The notes beneath the pieces were generated by a model. That model did no database searches. It saw nothing but the letters and a program-made list of their open reading frames with translations, and was not told where the DNA came from. Below are positions 10,588 to 15,394 of a stretch of DNA of 15,394 nucleotides, in pieces. The translations under genes and the position numbers were made by a program. The stretch covers positions 1 through 15,394 of the forward strand of contig MU624976.1 of NCBI GenBank assembly GCA_025349905.2. The letters run 5' to 3'. The DNA is from Blastocladiella britannica. Lineage: Eukaryota; Blastocladiomycota; Blastocladiomycetes; Blastocladiales; Blastocladiaceae. Position 1 is the stretch's first letter, and every line of letters starts with the position of its first letter.

Positions 10588-11485
10588 ATGGCAACCACCG
10601 CCACCACTATCGCCACCACCACCCCGCAGAAGCTGGTCCCGTTCCTGCTGTTGGCCAAGTCGTCGCGAGGGGCCGCCGCTGCTGATCTGGCCATCAAGGC
10701 CGCAGAGGCTCCGGGCGTGTACTCGTTTGCCGAGCTGTTGTCCGTCCCTAGCATCGCCGCGTTGGAAGCGTCACACCCGCCGGTGCACCGCGCCCTGTCC
10801 CTGTTTGCGTACGGGACGCTTGCCGACTACCACTGTACATGCCTTTTACTTCTTTATTATTCTTTTAATTCAACTAAATATACATGGATACCTGCAGCCC
10901 AGCTGGCAGCCAATGCCGTCCCACCGCTCTCACCCGCCATGCTACACAAACTGCGACTGTTGACCCTGACGGACCTTGCCCATCAGCACCGTTTGATCCC
11001 TTATGCTGTCCTACTCGATGCCCTTTGCCTGGCCGACGAGTCCGCGGTCCGCGATCTGGAGGACCTGATCATCGAGGCCATCTACGAGCACATTCTCAAG
11101 GCCACCATCGACCAGCAGCGCCGAGAGCTTCTGGTCGAGTCGGCTGTTGGCCGGGACGTGCACCCGACCAGCGTGCCGCTGATTGCCAGTGCGCTGCGGC
11201 AATGGTATTCTCACCTATACTTTTTTTTATCGGTTATAAGATACTCATAAAAGGAATATAAATAGGGCTCATAACACCGATCTGGTCCTCGGGAACATCA
11301 ATGACCGCATCCACCACGTCAAGAGCGTCGCCGCCGCCAAGGCAAGTGCCGAGGCCAAGGCGCTGGCCGACCCTTCTTCCTCTTCCTCCTTGGCCCGGGG
11401 TGGTGGCAAGCACAAGCACGCGAATGCCAACCCGTCGTGGGCTGCTGCTTCGGCTCTCCCCGGTCTTCGTGGGTTCTTTGCCTGA
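10588..11485 (+). CDS. CSN7: COP9 signalosome subunit 7 (PCI domain)
   Basis: Exons 10588-10834, 10898-11204 and 11266-11485 (stop TGA) give 257 residues, close to the 220-280 typical of CSN7. The signalosome removes NEDD8 from cullins; CSN7 is one of its PCI scaffold subunits. After a Thr/Ala-rich start, matches to COPS7 run through the protein: FLLLAKSSRGAAAADL, EAPGVYSFAELL, LFAYGTLADY, PPLSPAMLHKLRLLTL, RLIPYAVLLDAL, DLEDLIIEAIYEHIL and the QRRELLVESAVGRDV winged-helix part. The last exon supplies the C-terminal helix (ALRQWAHNTDLVLGNIND), then a Lys/His/Asn-poor-complexity tail. CSN7 is chosen over the related proteasome-lid and eIF3 PCI proteins on these blocks. TEL2 follows on the same strand after 33 bp. 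Confidence 0.94.
10835..10897 (+). other. Intron in CSN7 (63 nt)
   Basis: Donor GTACAT, branch-like CAACTAAA, acceptor CAG, phase 1. The next AG five bases on would break the frame. Confidence 0.93.
11205..11265 (+). other. Intron in CSN7 (61 nt)
   Basis: Donor GTATTC followed by an eight- to nine-T run, acceptor TAG, phase 2. It rebuilds a conserved Trp codon (LRQW). Confidence 0.92.
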
Positions 11486-11512
11486 ATGAATTGGAAATTA
11501 TTCAAAATTTAA
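11486..11512 (+). other. Eight-codon upstream ORF between CSN7 and TEL2
   Basis: An ATG directly abuts the CSN7 stop codon (TGA-ATG) and reads MNWKLFKI before TAA, six bases before the TEL2 ATG and in the same frame. It would lie in the TEL2 leader if transcription starts upstream of it. It may simply be chance. Confidence 0.35.
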
Positions 11513-11518
11513 CAAGAA

Positions 11519-13745
11519 ATGGACCCTCTGCGCACTCTGGTAACGGCCCTCGCAAACTCGCCTGACCTCCTGGAGGAAACGCTTGATGCCATCCATCGCC
11601 AAGTGCTAACCGTGGACTTGGCGGCGGGCCTCGACAACGATGATAGCTCAATCTCTCGCAAACGCGACCTCGGACTGCTCTTTGCGGTCCCCGACCACGC
11701 CGCACGCGCTTGCAACGCGTTGTCGCACCACCCTATTCCGACTTTTTTCTCGCCTGCCGAGTTCATTGGCACTTTGACTGGCCGATTCAACGACCTCCCA
11801 ACCTTGAACGAGGACACCGCGTCGGCTTTTATCGAACAGGCGTGGCAGACTGGCTATGGAGAGCACGTCGCGTCGTCTCTCCTTCGACTGGCTCGCCTCC
11901 GACGGTTGGCCGCAGTTTGGTCCGTTTCACTGTTGGGCCATGCCGTTGGACGCAAAATGACCCTGGCGATACTGGGTCTATTCAAGTCCACGCAAAACAA
12001 CATAAGCGACGACGATGACGCGGTCCTGGCAAGTCTGTTTCCCATAGCGTCCTCCTCTGAACCACTGTCGTCGGGGCATGTCGCGTCCCTTGCCGTCGAT
12101 CCGGCGTTTCTAGCGCTGCCGCTGTCCACTCGCCAAAGCTGCCTTCAAAGAATGTCCCTCTGCGCCGACCCCACGGCCCTATTGCTGGCAACATTGCAAC
12201 AATGGTCCACCTCCCCCGATTTCCTCGCTGCATCCGCCAAAATCCACGAACACGCCCTGGAACACGCAGCTCTGCTGGTGGGCCAAATCGCTCGATCGGA
12301 CACGGGCATCAACCTCGAGTTCCGGGCGGCCCTGATCCAGAGCCTCGATGCGCTGATGCGGGTTTGCCTGGCTTCCACCCCTGCGATTGCGATTGGCGCT
12401 CAGATCGTGACCGAGGAGCTGCTCAAGCTCATTACCCCCGACACGGTGCCGCAGTTTGGTGTCGCCGACTCGGACCTGGCTCGCCGTTGGTGGCGGCTTG
12501 CAAAAAACACTGCCCTGCCAACCTCTGACCCTGCCCCGCCTGCGGCCGTTCCAGCAGCTACAAACCCTTCAACCGTGCCAGTGCGCAGCACTCTGCCATC
12601 CCAACTTGCCGATTCCGATGATGAGAGCGATGACGATCAGGGCCATACTCCAAACGCACCTCCTCGTTCGGACTTGATGCAAGATGGACCGCTCTTTCTC
12701 CGAGACTGCTTGGACTTGTTGGATCGCACTGGTGCCCCCGGCGAGTCCACGACCGCTCCTCCCACGGGCATCCAGGCACACATGGCCATGGACTATGACG
12801 CCATCCTCAAGCGCATCATTGAGCTTCTCGACTCCACACCCTCTGACGACGTGGAACTGATTGCTTCGGAGTTGTGCCATGCTATTCGATTCACGTCGCA
12901 GCAATATGATCGAGGTACTCGTCCTTTTCTTTTTTTCTTTCTGAATCGGTGAAAGAAACCGAGACTCATTGATTACGTGGATGATTCGCAGAGGCAGTAG
13001 AGCCACTGCGACGTGCGACCGTGATTGCGCTGGGATGCAAATGCCCGCGCCAGATTATTTTGTGCGAAAATTCTTTTCTTTCAACTATACGCTCGCTGAC
13101 GCAAAAATTTTAACAGGTCCATGATGGACTCGACCCTATTCCCCCGAAAATACGCGTTGGAAACCCAACTGGAGACCCTCGGGTTTGTGCGCGACATTGC
13201 AACCTACTTGGGCCGGCCAGAGCACTGCCAAACGCTCTTGGTGCCAGTGGTGGAGCTGATGGTTTACCCATTGCTCCAAGTCGTGTCCCCCGATCTCGAC
13301 GACACGCTCTTTGAAGCACGAACCGTGACACTCTTGAGTGTGCTTACAAGCTTGGGTGGTACGTTTGTAATTTTTTAATCCCAGGTCTTGATTTAACACT
13401 TGCTGGATAAAGACAATTCGCCCAAGTTTTATGTTTGTTCCTCGGACGCAATCGATTGGGCCATCGGCTTGATGGCACTCGCAATGACATCCACGGCACG
13501 GCGGTCGCTCCTCATGCTCATCTGCGGCATTTTGATGACGAGCCACAAATGGTCGGTGTTTGAATCTCAGTTTCCGCTTATTCAGCGATTTGCCCTCGGT
13601 CCGTGACTTGATTCATTGTTTTTACCGTTTTCCTTTGGTGTTCGGATTGCCTCACCACTGCAATTTACTTATAGAATGGGGCCACGACGATCGAGACCCA
13701 CACCTCTGGAAGCTGGTTGGACTGCTCAAGTCACTTGTCTTGTAA
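11519..13745 (+). CDS. TEL2: Tel2/TELO2, TTT complex HEAT-repeat protein
   Basis: Exons 11519-12914, 12992-13061, 13117-13358, 13413-13598 and 13675-13745 (stop TAA) give 654 residues, shorter than human TELO2 (about 840). With Tti1 and Tti2, Tel2 binds newly made PIKK kinases (TOR, ATM, ATR, DNA-PK, SMG1 types) and links them to Hsp90 via R2TP. The N-terminal 350 residues are helical and weakly conserved. Then come an acidic stretch DSDDESDDD (12611-12637, residues 365-373) and the conserved C-terminal domain, starting at FLRDCLDLLD and continuing YDAILKRIIELL, LRRATVIALGCKCPRQI and, after the third exon joins, a block aligning to the family's 'SLxQRLDILxxL' helix pair. Then MVYPLLQVVSPDLDDTLF and a helical tail ending WKLVGLLKSLVL. 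Phases agree at all four junctions. Recognition rests mainly on the C-terminal domain. Confidence 0.84.
12915..12991 (+). other. Intron in TEL2 (77 nt)
   Basis: Donor GTACTC, then a T-rich tract, acceptor CAG, phase 1. It joins QQYDR to EAVEPLRR. Confidence 0.9.
13062..13116 (+). other. Intron in TEL2 (55 nt)
   Basis: Weak donor GTGCGA, acceptor CAG, phase 2. Unspliced, the frame hits TAA at 13111; spliced, it enters the homologous frame SMMDSTLFPRKY. Confidence 0.8.
13359..13412 (+). other. Intron in TEL2 (54 nt)
   Basis: Donor GTACGT, branch-like TTTAACAC, acceptor AAG, phase 1. It joins VLTSLG to DNSPKFYV. Confidence 0.8.
13599..13674 (+). other. Intron in TEL2 (76 nt)
   Basis: Donor GTCCGT, T-rich centre, acceptor TAG, phase 1. 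It joins IQRFAL to EWGHDDRDPHLW. Confidence 0.75.
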
Positions 13746-14911
13746 GCAATGCGTCGGATGTCAATAAGTACATGATCGTAAAACGTCAGCCCGTCGTCTG
13801 TGATGGCCAGCGTTCACCTTGAATTGCGGGTGTGCGAGCGCATGTGGGCCCACTAAAACAAACGAGAACCGAGGCCATATCGCTCCAAAACACGTTGATC
13901 AACGCATTCTATCGCACGATTGCGAGGACCTTGAGCGCGCTAGTGGACAGATCCGATCGCTGTGGGCCAAGGTCTTGGCGCATTGGTGTGCCAGGTCCGC
14001 CCTGCGCCCATTGGAAGGTGGCTGACGCGCTGTGTGGCGGCGACCCTGCCCGGCTGAGAGGAATTGTTGCTGGCTGCCCATGTCTAACGCATAACCACAA
14101 CAATAGTCTTCGCTCCCTCTGGTCCTGGGCCCCACCGACGTGCTCGGACAGCACGAGTGCATCGCATCGGCATTGTAAGGTGTGGTCTCCTCACTCCGCC
14201 CTCCCCGGCCCCTGACCGCGCCGTCGCCGGCGTCGAGATCGTTTTTCGTGTTTGATTGGTCAACAAGGTGGCTCAGCTCAAAGGAATCAGTGACCGCACC
14301 TGAGAGCGTGCGTTGTCACCGTCGCCGTCTCGATGCCCCCCACCGTCTTCGCCGCTGGTGGTGCCAGCCAGGTCGCGTGGGCGCCGCCTCCCTGCGTGGC
14401 TGTTGCAACAGACTGGTGGCGGGTCCCCAGCGCCATTCTTGCATCGTATTGACCTGACCGCGGTTGTGCATGAGCGCCTGCGCGTTGTGCACTGCCACGC
14501 AAAGTTGGCGACAATCTTGCTCCCCTCTGGGCGCGGGACCACTCACGTGCATGCTGAGAGCACGCCAGTTAGGGTGCTGCAAAATGCTCTCGTCGCTACC
14601 GCGTTCTTGCGGCTACCTAAAGTCCAGTTGGCCTGTCCGTCATAGTGGTCGTTGGTGTCTGTCATTTCCTTCCCTTTTCTGCCCCCTCTCCCAAATCCCA
14701 ATCACCCAGGTGGACTGGGGCCCTTTCTGGTAGCGATGCTTCTTTTGCGTGTAACATTTCCTCATCTTATGCTCTTCTCATTTGTTGATCCAATTGGGGG
14801 TTCGAGCAATTTCCTGTTGCAACAATACCCGAAAACAAAGCCTGGCTGACACCATGCCATCATACAGGATCTCCCCCACTGGCTCTGTGCTCACCGCGCC
14901 GAGCCCGATGA
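13746..14911. other. Gene-poor stretch with fragmentary coding-like pieces
   Basis: I find no intact gene in these 1.17 kb on either strand. Short plus-strand pieces have coding-like composition but sit in different frames: about 13867-13953 (around NTLINAFYRTIARTLSALV), about 13957-14025 (LWAKVLAHWCARSALRPLE), 14107-14178 (LVLGPTDVLGQHECIASAL, flanked by a TAG acceptor-like and a GTAAGG donor-like site) and 14460-14645 (around VRVLQNALVATAFLRLPK). Intron-like pyrimidine tracts ending in CAG occur at about 14655-14709. I recognise none of these peptides. They may be a decayed gene, the worn 5' part of the element to the right, or an intron-rich gene I could not assemble. Confidence 0.5.
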
Positions 14912-15394
14912 TTGGCCAAATCCAACGTATTATGGATAAACAATACCATTGGCATCAAGTCTGCCCACATGAACAAGGGCGGCAAGCTCACTAGCAGTGA
15001 TGCCAAAGCTCTGATCAAGGTCGCACTTGGCATCCGTGGCACCCCAGCCAGGGACATTGACACCCAGACGTATGGCGGCAAAGCGTTTTACATGTTCGTG
15101 GTCATTGACAATGCCACCCAGAAGGCCATGGTCAATGGGTTCCTGGATGTGGTGGCCCCTGGCCTGAAACATACCACTGTGACCAAAAAAATGCTGATGC
15201 ATGACCTGACCACCAACACCGAAGGTGGTATTTTGCACGAGGTGTTCATCACCAATCTCCCATTCGTGCTCTTGACCAAACACCTTGGTCTCATGATCTC
15301 CCAGTGCGCACATGAAGTGGATGGTCATGATCGCAGCGCAGTCAGCATGCTATCGACCCGCGCGCTTCTTCACGATTGGTTCCTGGCGTCCATT
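14912..15394 (+). mobile_element. Open frame resembling an hAT-type transposase N-terminal region, runs off right edge
   Basis: After a TGA at 14909 this frame is open to the window end (161 codons); the first ATG is at 14969. No stop is reached. The peptide has helical segments SSDAKALIKVALGIRGTP and a stretch reading MVNGFLDVVAPGLKHTTVTKK. Its pattern (a variable 'F..L....PG.K..T..T' block followed by a helical segment) recalls the region before the catalytic domain of hAT/BED-finger transposases, where 'F..ll..L.P.y..PSR.t' is common. This is pattern recognition from memory, not a database match. No BED finger, catalytic residues, terminal inverted repeat or target-site duplication can be seen here. 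Codon use is less GC3-rich than in the five genes. It could instead be an unrelated lineage-specific gene. Confidence 0.35.

Noticed and set aside
13359..13384. 26-nt intron ending at the CAG at 13382-13384
   Set aside because: Too short and leads to an immediate TAA; the AAG at 13410-13412 gives a 54-nt intron in phase.
13121..13606. Separate gene (an importin-like C-terminus was considered) starting at the 13121 ATG
   Set aside because: Splicing 13062-13116 links this frame to TEL2 in phase, and the joined protein fits the Tel2 C-terminal domain.
14801..14815. GGGTTCGAGC resembling a tRNA T-arm
   Set aside because: No paired stem or matching acceptor, D or anticodon arms around it.
14930..15328. 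132-codon minus-strand frame at the right edge
   Set aside because: Its peptide is rich in His/Gly without helical pattern; the plus frame over the same bases is open to the edge and has the better protein-like pattern. Not fully excluded.
1..15394. CRISPR array, bacterial operon or phage-type system
   Set aside because: No spaced direct repeats or ribosome binding sites; genes have spliceosomal introns and eukaryote-specific products.

Overview
The window looks like a piece of a compact, GC-rich eukaryotic nuclear genome, most likely an early-diverging (zoosporic, chytrid- or Blastocladiomycota-like) fungus. The placement is an inference from style: GC-rich exons, uniformly tiny AT-rich introns, intergenic gaps of 33-61 bp and only universal eukaryotic housekeeping genes. 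There is no bacterial-type feature, rRNA, CRISPR array or recognisable tRNA. Coding models were built by requiring splice sites, reading phase and protein homology to agree; 16 introns were placed this way, all 52-77 nt long.

Layout. (1) 1-4919, + strand: 3' part of a Sen1/senataxin RNA/DNA helicase (transcription termination, R-loop removal); its N-terminus lies off the left edge. (2) 4981-7765, - strand: complete VPS52, a subunit of the GARP/EARP tethering complex, six exons, convergent with SEN1. (3) 7827-10537, - strand: complete NAA35/Mak10, the large auxiliary subunit of the NatC N-terminal acetyltransferase, two exons. (4) 10588-11485, + strand: COP9 signalosome subunit 7 (PCI domain), three exons, divergent from NAA35 across only 50 bp. 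(5) 11519-13745, + strand: Tel2/TELO2, the HEAT-repeat core of the TTT co-chaperone that matures PIKK kinases, five exons, 33 bp downstream of CSN7. (6) 13746-14911: no intact gene, only short coding-like pieces in changing frames. (7) 14912-15394, + strand: an open frame running off the right edge that resembles the N-terminal part of an hAT-type transposase, a weak assignment.

The five genes are complete or edge-truncated and look functional. They serve unrelated housekeeping processes (termination, endosome-to-Golgi tethering, N-terminal acetylation, deneddylation, PIKK assembly), so I see no pathway cluster or defence system. The points of interest are the gene packing and intron architecture, a tandem acidic-serine motif in Tel2, clade-specific low-complexity inserts in NAA35 and VPS52, two places where alternative splicing could change Tel2, and the degenerate, possibly transposon-derived right end.
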